Part shown: in pieces, positions 44,416 to 52,956 of the stretch
Numbering within the stretch: position 1 is the stretch's first letter
How the letters are laid out: each line of letters opens with the position of its first letter
Source of the DNA: Alphaproteobacteria bacterium UBA1303
GTDB lineage: Bacteria > Pseudomonadota > Alphaproteobacteria > Micropepsales > Micropepsaceae
Reading direction: 5' to 3'
NCBI GenBank assembly: GCA_002307315.1
Contig: DBTZ01000047.1
Coordinates: forward strand, 62,001 to 126,000
Length of the DNA stretch: 64,000 nt
The notes under the pieces: model-generated
What the model was told of the DNA's origin: nothing
The model's database searches: none
Seen by the model: the letters and a program-made list of their open reading frames with translations, nothing else
Made by a program: the position numbers and the translations under genes

Positions 44416-45156
44416 ATGGATAGAAATGCCGAGGTGTATGGTTTTGCTCCCGTGCCGGCGATGACGATATCGCGGATTAACCCGGTAGCGGTCCCCAAAT
44501 ATCTGCGCCGCGTTTATTGGTGGACCTACATTCATCCTTTTGCAGTCTGGTTCTTCGACCGCCTGTGGCTGATCAATCTGATCGTGCTGACCAACTATCA
44601 TCGCCTGCGCGATGCGGCGTTGGCGGCATTCCCGATCAGGCCAGGCGAACAGGTGCTGCAAATCTCCTGCGCCTACGGCGACATCACGCCGAAACTGGCC
44701 GCCAAAGTGGCGGCAGGCGGCGGGCGGCTCGATGTCATCGACGTGCTGCCGATCCAGCTTCAAAACGTGCGGCGCAAAGTTCCCGCCGCCAGTCCGGTGC
44801 GCTATTTCAACATGGACGCCTGCAACCTTAAATTTCCTTCCGGACAATACGATTCCGCGCTGCTGTTCCTGCTGTTGCACGAAACCCCGATGGATGTACG
44901 CCTCAAGGCGCTGGAAGAAGCGTTTCGCGTCGTCAAGCCGGGCGGCAAGGTGGTGATCGTCGATTTTTCGAAACCGCAGTGGTGGAATCCGTTCCGGTAT
45001 CTGTGGGCGATTTTCCTGTCGATCTTCGAACCGTTTGCGCTCGACATGTGGTGGAACGACATCCGCACCCTGCTTCCGGCAGCGGTACGGAACCGGCGGA
45101 TCGACCGGGAATCCTTCTTCGGCGGACTGTTCCAGAAGGTTACGATTCTGCGGTAA
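44416..45156 (+). CDS. rquA: Probable rhodoquinone biosynthesis enzyme RquA
   Basis: This 246-residue protein is a methyltransferase-fold protein. The N-terminal YLRRVYWWTYIHPFAVWFFDR and WLINLIVLTNYHRLRDAAL, and the altered motif I QVLQISCAYGDITPKLA in place of LD.G.GTG, match what I recall of RquA. LDVIDVLPIQLQNVRRK, LLFLLLHE and VKPGGKVVIVDFSKP follow. RquA converts ubiquinone to rhodoquinone using SAM as amino donor, which supports fumarate respiration without oxygen. UbiE/Coq5-like enzymes are the main alternative, but they keep a normal motif I. The upstream in-frame extension is not supported. Confidence 0.75.
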   Translation: MDRNAEVYGFAPVPAMTISRINPVAVPKYLRRVYWWTYIHPFAVWFFDRLWLINLIVLTNYHRLRDAALAAFPIRPGEQVLQISCAYGDITPKLAAKVAAGGGRLDVIDVLPIQLQNVRRKVPAASPVRYFNMDACNLKFPSGQYDSALLFLLLHETPMDVRLKALEEAFRVVKPGGKVVIVDFSKPQWWNPFRYLWAIFLSIFEPFALDMWWNDIRTLLPAAVRNRRIDRESFFGGLFQKVTILR

Positions 45157-45179
45157 ATCCCGGTATCGTACGACGGGAT
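45157..45179. terminator. Short hairpin between convergent genes
   Basis: ATCCCG pairs with CGGGAT across an 11-base loop in the 28-bp space between rquA and the glycosyltransferase. There is no T-tract, so this is a weak candidate for a shared end signal. Confidence 0.3.
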
Positions 45180-45184
45180 CGATC

Positions 45185-46282
45185 TCAAACGGACGGTCCG
45201 GCGATCTTTTTCATGATCGCCGCGCCGGCCTGGCGAAACCCATCGCGCGAATAGCGCGCACCGATCTTAAGCTTCGCCGCCTCGCCCATCCGGTGCAAAT
45301 CGGCGGGGTTCGACAGCAGTTTAGCCAACCGCGCCGCCAAGGCTTCGACGTCGCCGGGCGGCGTAAGGCATCCCGTGACGCCGTCCTCGACGCTGTACGG
45401 CAGTTCGCCGATCGTCGAGGCGAGCACCGGCAGACCGGCCACCATCGCCTCGTGCGCGGCGATGCAGAACCCTTCCGAGCGCGAGGGTTGAAGATAGAGA
45501 TGCTGTTCGGCCAAAAAGTCTTTGGGGCGGTCGACGAATCCGGGCAGCGCAATCTTTGCCAAACGACAGCCGCGCGCCAATTCTTCCAATCGGCCCCGTT
45601 CGGCCCCTTCGCCGGCGATCGTCACATGTATGGGGCAAGGCGGCACGAATCCGTTTTGCGTAAGCCGGATCAAGGCCGCGATCAGCACGTCGTAGCCTTT
45701 GTTCGGATGCAGCCGCCCCAGGCTGGCCAGCCGCAACGGCTCGCCGATGCGCCAGGCCGTCGCCACCGGCTGCATCGGATCAGCGGCGAAAATCGGCCAT
45801 GTCATCAGCCGATCATCCGATACCTTCAAACGGGCCCGCGTCAGCGCCGTGACCGATGCCGAATCCCCCACCCACAGCGCCGCACGCGATTGCAACAGTC
45901 GCATCAGCCGCCGGTTCCAGGAATTCAGATATGCATTATGCTGCCAGCAGATAACCGGCAAACCCAACCGCGGCCCGATCAGCAGGCCCAAAATGGTGGC
46001 GCGGCTGAGCGAGGTCCAAACATGGGTGGCCCCCCACTCTCGCAGTTCGTCCGCCAGCCAACGAACCGCCGCCCAATGGTCCCTCAGCCCGCCGTCGCGC
46101 ACGGCGGGCTCCAAACCGGCGGCCGTCATGGCCGGTAAGGCCCGGCCGTCGCGCGCCGTCAGTGCAAAGACGCGCACCACCGCCCCGCCATCGCGCAACA
46201 CCTGGGCAATCGCCGGTACCGGAAATGCGGCACCGCCCCCCTCGGCGGAATTGATCACATAAGCGATGCGCAAAGGCTTCAT
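45185..46282 (-). CDS. GT4-family glycosyltransferase
   Basis: This 365-residue protein has two Rossmann halves. The N-terminal half begins LRIAYVINSAEGGGA; the C-terminal half has LGRLHPNKGYDVLIAAL, VTIAGEGAERGRLEELA, and SRSEGFCIAAHEAMVAGLPVLAS with the Glu-rich sugar-nucleotide site of GT4 (E-x7-E). It overlaps the flippase stop by 4 bp. It is the last gene of the long minus-strand locus and probably adds a sugar to a lipid or to a polymer unit at the cytosolic face; acceptor unknown. Confidence 0.9.
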   Translation of the reverse strand: MKPLRIAYVINSAEGGGAAFPVPAIAQVLRDGGAVVRVFALTARDGRALPAMTAAGLEPAVRDGGLRDHWAAVRWLADELREWGATHVWTSLSRATILGLLIGPRLGLPVICWQHNAYLNSWNRRLMRLLQSRAALWVGDSASVTALTRARLKVSDDRLMTWPIFAADPMQPVATAWRIGEPLRLASLGRLHPNKGYDVLIAALIRLTQNGFVPPCPIHVTIAGEGAERGRLEELARGCRLAKIALPGFVDRPKDFLAEQHLYLQPSRSEGFCIAAHEAMVAGLPVLASTIGELPYSVEDGVTGCLTPPGDVEALAARLAKLLSNPADLHRMGEAAKLKIGARYSRDGFRQAGAAIMKKIAGPSV

Positions 46283-47598
46283 CGCCCGGCACTCCGTTTC
46301 CAGGCCAAGACCAACAGCAGAAAGCTGGCGAACAGCGCTTGGCCTATCGCTTGCCAGCCGGCGCCGACCAGACCGAACATATGCAGCAGCACCGGCAGCA
46401 CCGGCAACCAAACCAAGCTGGCGGTCAAATTGGCGCCCATCGACCAACTGGGCCGGCCCAAGGCGGTCAAGGCCGCGGTACACGGCGGGCCGACCAGCGC
46501 CAGGGCACGGGCCGCGACCAACACAACCATCAAACCGGTAGCGGCGGCAAACGCGGGGCCGGCAATTAGCGCCACGATTTGTTTCGAGAAGGCCCAGACG
46601 ATAAGGACGACCGGCAGGCTCGCTCCCAGCGCGATGGCAGTGACCTTGAGCAGCGTGCGTCGCAACGCCGTTCCGCCCTGGCCTGCCGCCGCCATGCGGG
46701 CCAGTTCGGGATAAGAGGTGTTGCCCAGGATCTGAGCCGGCTGCGAGATCAGCACCGTAGAACGCTGCGCCACCGAATAGAGACCGGCGGCGGCCGGCCC
46801 CATTACCCAGCCGACGATCAACGGTGCCGCCCGCACGGCCAATTCGCTCAAGGTGACGTCGGCATTGCTGGCAAGCAGAAATCGCCAGATTCCAGGATTT
46901 TCCTTGACCGGACTGCCGGATGCGGGCCGCCATAGGCGCTTGCCCAATCTCTTGTGGGCCTGCCACAAGCCCAAGGCCCACAGGCTGGCGAATTCGCAGA
47001 CGGCCGCCGCAAGCCAGACCAGCAGAAATCCCGTCAGCCCCCAGCCGGCGAAAACGGCAAGAACGGCCCCGATCAGCCGCACGCCCGGCGCCACCAGATT
47101 GTGCAGGCCGATGAGATCGAAGCGGTTTGCCAGTTGCAGATAGCCGGCCGGCGTCGAGCGGATGGACCCCAACACGGCCAGACTATAGGGCAGCGCCAAC
47201 GTCATGGCGGCTTTCGACCACCCCAGATGCGGTCCGATCAGCGGTGCGAACAGGGCCGTGGTCAGGATCGCCGCCACGCCGCCCAACAGCTCGATACGGG
47301 CGCCAAAATGCAACAGCCGCACCAGTCGATTGTCGTCGCCGGCATGCAGCGCCTCCGCCCCATAGCGCACGACAGCCTGCCAGGAGGGAAATTCGACGAT
47401 GCCGCAAACCGCCGTCACATAGCCGTGGACCAGGATCAGCACGCCGTAATCGCTGGGACCGAGCGCACGGGTGGCGATGACGAGATAGACTAGACTGATC
47501 AGTCCGGCCCCCGCCTTGCCGCCCAAGACCATGCCGAGGCCGCCGAAGATCCGGCGCAAGGCGCCGTGGGGCGATGCCGGAGGTTTGGTCGCGCTCAA
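46279..47598 (-). CDS. Polysaccharide/oligosaccharide flippase (Wzx/MOP family)
   Basis: This 439-residue protein has about 12 to 14 hydrophobic segments. The N-terminal GKAGAGLISLVYLVIATRALGPSDYG is the classic start of polysaccharide-export MOP proteins. It should move lipid-linked glycans across the inner membrane. It starts one base after the stop of the preceding gene and overlaps the glycosyltransferase. In this setting it may handle the lipid head group or a separate surface glycan. Confidence 0.88.
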   Translation of the reverse strand: MSATKPPASPHGALRRIFGGLGMVLGGKAGAGLISLVYLVIATRALGPSDYGVLILVHGYVTAVCGIVEFPSWQAVVRYGAEALHAGDDNRLVRLLHFGARIELLGGVAAILTTALFAPLIGPHLGWSKAAMTLALPYSLAVLGSIRSTPAGYLQLANRFDLIGLHNLVAPGVRLIGAVLAVFAGWGLTGFLLVWLAAAVCEFASLWALGLWQAHKRLGKRLWRPASGSPVKENPGIWRFLLASNADVTLSELAVRAAPLIVGWVMGPAAAGLYSVAQRSTVLISQPAQILGNTSYPELARMAAAGQGGTALRRTLLKVTAIALGASLPVVLIVWAFSKQIVALIAGPAFAAATGLMVVLVAARALALVGPPCTAALTALGRPSWSMGANLTASLVWLPVLPVLLHMFGLVGAGWQAIGQALFASFLLLVLAWKRSAGR

Positions 47599-47599
47599 C

Positions 47600-48757
47600 T
47601 CACCGCCCTCCGGCCAGTTTGATCAGCACCTCGGCCGCGCGCTGCGAGGACGGCTTGCCGGTTAGATCGAAGCTGCGCGCGAACATATCTTGCTGCACCG
47701 CACGGTAGGTCGTCTCATGGGTATCGATAGCGCGGCGCAGACCTTCGGCCAGATCCGCCGGCGTATCGATGACAGGCCCCGCCCGCCAGTGGGCGTAGTC
47801 GGCATCGTTCTGCCAAGCGGTGTGATGGCTGTCGAGGAACAGGCAGGGACGGGGATAGAGCAGGAATTCGTAGATTTGGCTGCTGGCGTCGCCGAGATAG
47901 ATGTCGGCCGCCAGCGTGTAGGTCATATCGGTGGAGGCGCGGCTGCCAAGGTCGATGCGGATGTTGGGCGCCTGCCGATAGCGTTGGTCGAGGCGACCCG
48001 GACGGTCGATGCGCAAACGGTCGATCGTCACCACGAACTTGCGCTCGAACAGCATGACGTGCGGTGCGAAGATCAGATCGTAATCCGGATTGCCGACGAA
48101 AAAATCGAGCACCTGCCGGCCGTGCTCGAACCAGGACGACAGATGGACCGAGCAATGGGGATTGTAGAGTACGATGGGTTTGGCATGCGGTTGCAAGAAC
48201 GCGACGTTCGACCGGTCGACGGCGTCGAACTTGGGATAACCGACGATGCTGATCTTTTCGGCCGGCAGCCCCGCTTCGCGGATCAGCCGCTCTTTGATCT
48301 TCAAACCGGCGCAAAGCACATGATCGAAGCCGGCACTGGCCTTGTCGAAACCGATGGCGCGATCGCCGGCCCCGTGGCGGGTGTGCACGATCTTCAAGTT
48401 TTTCAGTCCGTAGAGCGTTTTCAGCAGCAGCGAGGTCTTCTCGGCCACCACCAGGATGTCGAGGCTGCGGAAAAAATCGAGATTGTCGCCGTAGACCAGC
48501 AACTTGCGGGAAGGAACGGCGAACTCCAGTAAGCCGGAGAGAATTCTGGACCGGCGGCTTAAACCCAGATCGACATGGGCAATGCGCCGGCCGATCTCGT
48601 CCCCCCCCATGCGCAACACCTCGCGACGCATGCGCCGGTTGGTGGTGGCGACGACGATCTCGCCGCCGAACCCGCCTTTGGCCAGCGCCAGGGCGATGGG
48701 CAGGCTATGCGCTACCTGATGAATCTGATCGTGGTTGAATAGAAACCCGATGCGCAT
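47600..48757 (-). CDS. CDP-glycerol glycerophosphotransferase-like protein
   Basis: In this 385-residue protein IGFLFNHDQIHQVAHSLPIALAL opens an N-terminal Rossmann domain. The C-terminal half has VYGDNLDFF, HTRHGAGDRAIGF, VGYPKFDAVD, VLYNPHCSVHLSSWF and the ADIYLGDASSQIYEFL block. HGxGD, YNPH and DxSS-xxE are shared with TagB/TagF-type polymerases, which transfer glycerol phosphate. The ATG at 48757 gives a sensible N-terminus; longer forms lack support. It might add a phosphoglycerol-type group to the locus lipid or build a polymer; this is inference. Confidence 0.72.
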   Translation of the reverse strand: MRIGFLFNHDQIHQVAHSLPIALALAKGGFGGEIVVATTNRRMRREVLRMGGDEIGRRIAHVDLGLSRRSRILSGLLEFAVPSRKLLVYGDNLDFFRSLDILVVAEKTSLLLKTLYGLKNLKIVHTRHGAGDRAIGFDKASAGFDHVLCAGLKIKERLIREAGLPAEKISIVGYPKFDAVDRSNVAFLQPHAKPIVLYNPHCSVHLSSWFEHGRQVLDFFVGNPDYDLIFAPHVMLFERKFVVTIDRLRIDRPGRLDQRYRQAPNIRIDLGSRASTDMTYTLAADIYLGDASSQIYEFLLYPRPCLFLDSHHTAWQNDADYAHWRAGPVIDTPADLAEGLRRAIDTHETTYRAVQQDMFARSFDLTGKPSSQRAAEVLIKLAGGR

Positions 48758-48804
48758 GACAAACCCTTTGCCGGCAAGGCCATTGTTCCGGAACGGCCGG
48801 CTTT

Positions 48805-49875
48805 CTACTCTTCGTAGCTCAACAGCAGAAATGCGGCAAACATGCCGAAAACAAGCGGAGCGGTCCAAACCGCGACCGCCGCGGGCAGAATGTCCACCTC
48901 GCTCATCGACGACAGAAAACCGTTGGTAACGGGGAACAGCAATCCCAGCGAGATGCTGAGGCTTACGCCGCGCGCCGATGCCCTGCGGCCGCTGCCCGAC
49001 AACGCCGGTATCGCCAAAAGCAACATCAGGAACGGCAACAGCGGCGCACAATAGCTTTTTTGGATCAAAGTGCGGTAATGGGCGGCACCGGCAATGCCCG
49101 ATTGCTCGCCGGCAAGAATTTTGCGGCTTGCCGCGCTTTGCTGACGTTGGGTGGGCAGCGCAACCTGTTCGATATTCTCGGCCGTCGGCCCATCTAACCA
49201 ACCCGTTTCATCCATGCGGCGGCTTGAATAACCGCTGCCGCTAATGCGTACGATTTCGACATCGCGCAAACGCCAGACCCCGTGTTCGCTACGCGCCGAC
49301 GCGGCACGGATGCGTTCGACCAGCCGGCCGTCTTTGTCGCGAGCATACCGGGCGAGACGGCGCAAGGTCCGGCTGCCGTCTTCGGTCGCCCCGATCGAAA
49401 CGATTTCGCCTCGCCAACGCAGCCAAATCGTGTTCTTGGCGATTTGCACATCGTCGTCCGGCACCGTCGTCACCGCATGCCACCATTCGGCAAAGGCGCG
49501 TTCCGACGCCGGAGCGATGCGGTCGACCAACGCAAAATAAGACAGCGACAGCAAAAGAGTGATCGGTGCCAGACAGGTCAGCAGCCGATAGGGCGACATG
49601 CCGGAGCTGCGCAGCACGATCATTTCGTTGCCTTGCGCCAGCTTGCGGAAAACCAGCGTCGCGCCGATCAGTACGGCAAGCAGGAATAGCTGTTCGAGCG
49701 CCAAAGGAAATCGCAAGACGCTGAAAATCAGCACATTGGACAAGGACGAACTCCGTCCCACCAATTTGCGCATGGCATCGAGCATCTCCAGCAGCTCGAC
49801 CAACGCCGACAACGCCATCAGTACCGCGAGAAACCGGAGGAAAAACACTCTGGAGAGATAGCGCAACAGCGTCAT
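48805..49875 (-). CDS. lptG: LptG-like LPS-type export permease
   Basis: This 356-residue protein begins MTLLRYLSRVFFLRFLAVL. Membrane helices in the first 100 residues, a periplasmic beta-jellyroll domain (about 120-265) and three C-terminal helices match LptG/LptF (YjgP/YjgQ). The conserved loop LVFRKLAQGNEMIVLRSSGMSPYRLL is the coupling-helix region that meets LptB. Its ATG overlaps the lptF stop by 4 bp. No lptA, lptB, lptC or lptD is near it, and it stands within the sphingolipid-like locus, so it may be a paralogue rather than the LPS permease. Confidence 0.88.
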   Translation of the reverse strand: MTLLRYLSRVFFLRFLAVLMALSALVELLEMLDAMRKLVGRSSSLSNVLIFSVLRFPLALEQLFLLAVLIGATLVFRKLAQGNEMIVLRSSGMSPYRLLTCLAPITLLLSLSYFALVDRIAPASERAFAEWWHAVTTVPDDDVQIAKNTIWLRWRGEIVSIGATEDGSRTLRRLARYARDKDGRLVERIRAASARSEHGVWRLRDVEIVRISGSGYSSRRMDETGWLDGPTAENIEQVALPTQRQQSAASRKILAGEQSGIAGAAHYRTLIQKSYCAPLLPFLMLLLAIPALSGSGRRASARGVSLSISLGLLFPVTNGFLSSMSEVDILPAAVAVWTAPLVFGMFAAFLLLSYEE

Positions 49876-51056
49876 GCGCGTCTGCTTTCCGGCCTGGCGA
49901 ACCGACGGACGATCCAGCCGATGGCATCCGCCAGCACCGCCAGTATCGGATCGAGGAAGTTCTCGCCGGGATGCCGCTGCGCCCGCCAGAACAACACGAA
50001 GGACAGAACGGCGAACACCGCCATGACCGCCCACATACCGGCGACCGGAACGCGTCCCGCCTCCGACAATCCTTCCAAAGTCTGCAGCGTGTAGTGATAG
50101 GTGACCAGAACCAGCGAACCGAACACGATGCCGGCGCTGCGCTGACGACGCTTGGCCGTCAGCGCCAGGGGAATGGTCAGAAACGGCAGGAACAGCATCG
50201 ACACCGCGCGGACCAACCGGGCGTGGAATTCGCCGTCCGCTTCGGCGCGGACGGATGCCGCCGCCGCATCGTGCGCCTCCGTCGCCAATTCGCCCAAGGA
50301 CAGTTCCCGCGAATCGCCGCCGCGTTCCCGAAACGGCGGCACGGCGGTAACCAGCGGCCGGTCCACCAGCAGCCGGTCGAAAGCAACCGTGGCAAAATCG
50401 CCCTTGCCGTCCGAGACGAACTGCATGCCTTGCCGCATATCCAACCGGTAGGAAGCCCTCTGCGGCCCGAAGGACAGCCGTCCGCTTTCGGCGGTTATCA
50501 CCGTTTCGCGCCCGTTATCCTCCAGCCGGACGAAGAGGCCGGACATATCGTGTCCGTCGGCGCTGACACGATCGGCGCTGACGGTCGTGTGCTTGTCGAC
50601 GGATGCGAAGATGCGCTCGGGAATCTTAATGTCCCAGGGAACGACATCGACCAGATAACTGACCGAGCGGTAGGCATAACGGCTGTGCGGTTGGACGTAA
50701 CCGAACAGGGCGATGCTGATCGCCGTCAGGGCGACGGCGGCGGCGACAAACGGTGCGGCGAAGCGAAACGGCGAAACCCCGCCGCTGAGCAGCACGTCGA
50801 ACTCGTTGTTGACGTTGCAGGACGCCGAAACCAGATAGATACTGACGAAGAAGCCCGCCGGCAACGCCAAGCCGAGATAATGCGGCACCAGCATCAGCGC
50901 CATTTCCCAGACCATATAGAACGGGCCGCCCTTCATGCTCACCGCGTCGAACAGCCTGAGCAGCCGTTCGAGCACCAGCGAACCGAGCACCACCGCCAAT
51001 ACCACGGCCAGCCGCTTCGACAGCTCGACCAGAAGGTAGCGGTCGATCAGTCTCAT
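49872..51056 (-). CDS. lptF: LptF-like LPS-type export permease
   Basis: This 394-residue protein begins MRLIDRYLLVELSKRLAVVLA, then two or three helices, ASCNVNNEFDVLLSGGVSPFRF (coupling helix), a periplasmic jellyroll domain (about residues 130-260), and further helices (LFLPFLTIPLALTAKRR). The order is that of LptF. It overlaps the NTP-transferase stop and lptG by 4 bp each. As a pair with LptG it would form the transmembrane part of an ABC extractor; LptB would be supplied from elsewhere. Confidence 0.88.
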   Translation of the reverse strand: MRLIDRYLLVELSKRLAVVLAVVLGSLVLERLLRLFDAVSMKGGPFYMVWEMALMLVPHYLGLALPAGFFVSIYLVSASCNVNNEFDVLLSGGVSPFRFAAPFVAAAVALTAISIALFGYVQPHSRYAYRSVSYLVDVVPWDIKIPERIFASVDKHTTVSADRVSADGHDMSGLFVRLEDNGRETVITAESGRLSFGPQRASYRLDMRQGMQFVSDGKGDFATVAFDRLLVDRPLVTAVPPFRERGGDSRELSLGELATEAHDAAAASVRAEADGEFHARLVRAVSMLFLPFLTIPLALTAKRRQRSAGIVFGSLVLVTYHYTLQTLEGLSEAGRVPVAGMWAVMAVFAVLSFVLFWRAQRHPGENFLDPILAVLADAIGWIVRRFARPESRRA

Positions 51057-51832
51057 CGTACCTCCCGCCGCAAAATATCCTCGGCCAGATCGAGGTCGGC
51101 GGGACGATCAACATCGATCGCCGCCTCGGCGAAAGGCATCTCGACTGCACTAAGCCGCGTGCCGGTCTTGCTTCCCAAACGATCCAGAACGCCGGCAAGA
51201 TCAATCCGTCCGAAGGCAAAGCGCAGCAAAACGACCGGACCGAGACGGCGCACCGCTTTCCACGGATACTTGCGCTCGCGCTCGAAGATTTTCCAGAATT
51301 CGACGATGCGCGCGGCGCCGTTCGCCCCGAGATAGAACAGATTGCAGCCGCTGAAAGAACCGTCGGAAAACCGCCAATAGGTGCGTTTCGTAGCATAGCG
51401 GGCGACGATGGTTTCGCGCCGCGCCACCGCGACGGCCGCATCGATGCCGGGCGGCAGATGGCCGAGAAAGTGACGAACCATCTCGGCGGTAAGCAAAGGA
51501 TGATCGGCGGCAACGATCAGCAGCGGCGGCGGCAGTCGCGTCATCGCCGCGGCTACGGTGGCGGCGGGCGACGCCTCGGGCGGCACCTGTACGATCCGGC
51601 CGGCTTGCGACAGTCTCTGCAGCACCGCGGCGATGTCGGGTCCGTCGTCGATGGCGACACCCAATTCCGCCCGGGGCAACGCCATACGCAGCGTCGAGAC
51701 CACCCGTTCCAACATCGTAACGCCTGCCACCGGTGCCAATGCTTTGTGCGAGACGTCCTTGATGCGCGCAACGGCGCCGTCGCCGTCGCGGCGGCCGGCC
51801 AAAACGAGAATGCGCACGGACGTGTCGGTCAT
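51053..51832 (-). CDS. MobA-like nucleotidyltransferase (NTP transferase)
   Basis: This 259-residue protein has RILVLAGRRDGD at the N-terminus, close to the LAGG-type nucleotide loop of sugar- or molybdopterin-nucleotidyltransferases, then KALAPVAGVTMLERVVSTL and LLIVAADHPLLTAEMV with the metal-binding Asp. AAIDVDRPADLDLAEDIL closes the fold. It should form an NDP-activated compound. The locus context suggests activation of a lipid head group. The start at 51832 overlaps the GNAT gene by 4 bp. Confidence 0.8.
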   Translation of the reverse strand: MTDTSVRILVLAGRRDGDGAVARIKDVSHKALAPVAGVTMLERVVSTLRMALPRAELGVAIDDGPDIAAVLQRLSQAGRIVQVPPEASPAATVAAAMTRLPPPLLIVAADHPLLTAEMVRHFLGHLPPGIDAAVAVARRETIVARYATKRTYWRFSDGSFSGCNLFYLGANGAARIVEFWKIFERERKYPWKAVRRLGPVVLLRFAFGRIDLAGVLDRLGSKTGTRLSAVEMPFAEAAIDVDRPADLDLAEDILRREVR

Positions 51833-52956
51833 GTCAGCGGCTTTTCGTACAGGCGGTACGTCTTGCAGGGTGCGCCGCACAGGGCTTCGGCCACCGCACG
51901 CATCGGCCGGTTGATTTCCAACACCCAGGAAATCTCAATCTCGCCGATGCCGCGCACCTGCACCTCGCGGGCGAGCGCGCCGAACAACAGAAACGGGATC
52001 AGGCTGCCGAGCAGGGTTTTGGTGGTGCCGCGACGCACCCCCATCAACGGCACCCGCGAGGTTTTAAGCCCGGCCGCCTTGATGCGCCATAACAGCTTGG
52101 CCCAACCAAACGGCAACAACTTTCCGTTCAAATCGCGAATGGCTTCGTTGAGGTTGGGCAGACAGACCAGGAACCCTTCCGCCACGCCGTTCGCCTCGAC
52201 AAACCAGACCAACCGATCGACGATCAACGGTTTGAGTTCGCCGGCCAGATGGTCGATCTCTTCGTCGGTGAAGGGAACAAAGCCCCAGTTGCCGCTCCAG
52301 GCATCGTTGAATATCTCGACCAGGCTGCGCACGTCGTTGCGATAATCGTTCCAGCGCAACGGACGAACGGTAACGCCCGACGGCGCCGGTCGCGCCATGA
52401 TCGCCTGCACGGGGGGCGGCACGCGAGAGGGGTCCAGCCGATAGGCGAACATGTCCATCGCCTTGGCATAGCCGCATTGTTCGATCAACGTCCCGGCATA
52501 AGGCGGATCGTGCGGCATCATCATCGACGGCGGCGTGTCGAAGCCCGCGACCAGCAGGCCGGTTTCCTCGTTTACCGAATGGTTCAACGGACCGCGGATG
52601 TGCGTCATGCCGCGCGCGCGCAACCAGTCTTCGGCGGTATGCAACAACGCGGCGAATATCTCCGGGTCGCGCTCGGCCGCGATGAAACCGAAATGGCCGA
52701 TGCCCGGCATCCGCGCCACCGCCATCGGATCGATCTGAGCCCCGATGCGCCCGACCGCTTTGCCGTTCCTGCGCGCGATCCATTTGGCGGTTTCGGCACG
52801 ACGCAAGTAGGGCGTCCCGCCCGCCTTCATGGCCATGCGGCGTTCCAGATCGAGTTGCGGAACCCACATCGGATCGTTTGCCATCAGCCGGTTCGGCAGC
52901 GCGACGAACGCCTTCAACGATTTCGGCCCAACCGGTTCGACAACAATATCTCTCAT
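51829..52956 (-). CDS. GNAT-fold acyltransferase, putative bacterial ceramide synthase
   Basis: This 375-residue protein begins MRDIVVEPVGPKSLKAFVALP and has RLMANDPMWVPQL and LNHSVNEETGLLVAGFDTPPSMMMPH; a GNAT-like acyl-CoA fold extends through the C-terminal half (WFVEANGVAEGFLVCLPN). Proteins of this family are often mis-annotated as dATP pyrophosphohydrolase. In Caulobacter a homologue N-acylates sphingoid bases to ceramide. The nearby spt, acp, SDR and acyl ligase support the same role here. Alternative: another N-acyltransferase. The tie to ceramide is family memory plus context. Confidence 0.65.
   Translation of the reverse strand: MRDIVVEPVGPKSLKAFVALPNRLMANDPMWVPQLDLERRMAMKAGGTPYLRRAETAKWIARRNGKAVGRIGAQIDPMAVARMPGIGHFGFIAAERDPEIFAALLHTAEDWLRARGMTHIRGPLNHSVNEETGLLVAGFDTPPSMMMPHDPPYAGTLIEQCGYAKAMDMFAYRLDPSRVPPPVQAIMARPAPSGVTVRPLRWNDYRNDVRSLVEIFNDAWSGNWGFVPFTDEEIDHLAGELKPLIVDRLVWFVEANGVAEGFLVCLPNLNEAIRDLNGKLLPFGWAKLLWRIKAAGLKTSRVPLMGVRRGTTKTLLGSLIPFLLFGALAREVQVRGIGEIEISWVLEINRPMRAVAEALCGAPCKTYRLYEKPLT

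Noticed and set aside
49971..51335. 454-codon plus-strand ORF opposite lptF
   Set aside because: Gln/Arg/His-rich shadow of a membrane-protein gene; no domain.
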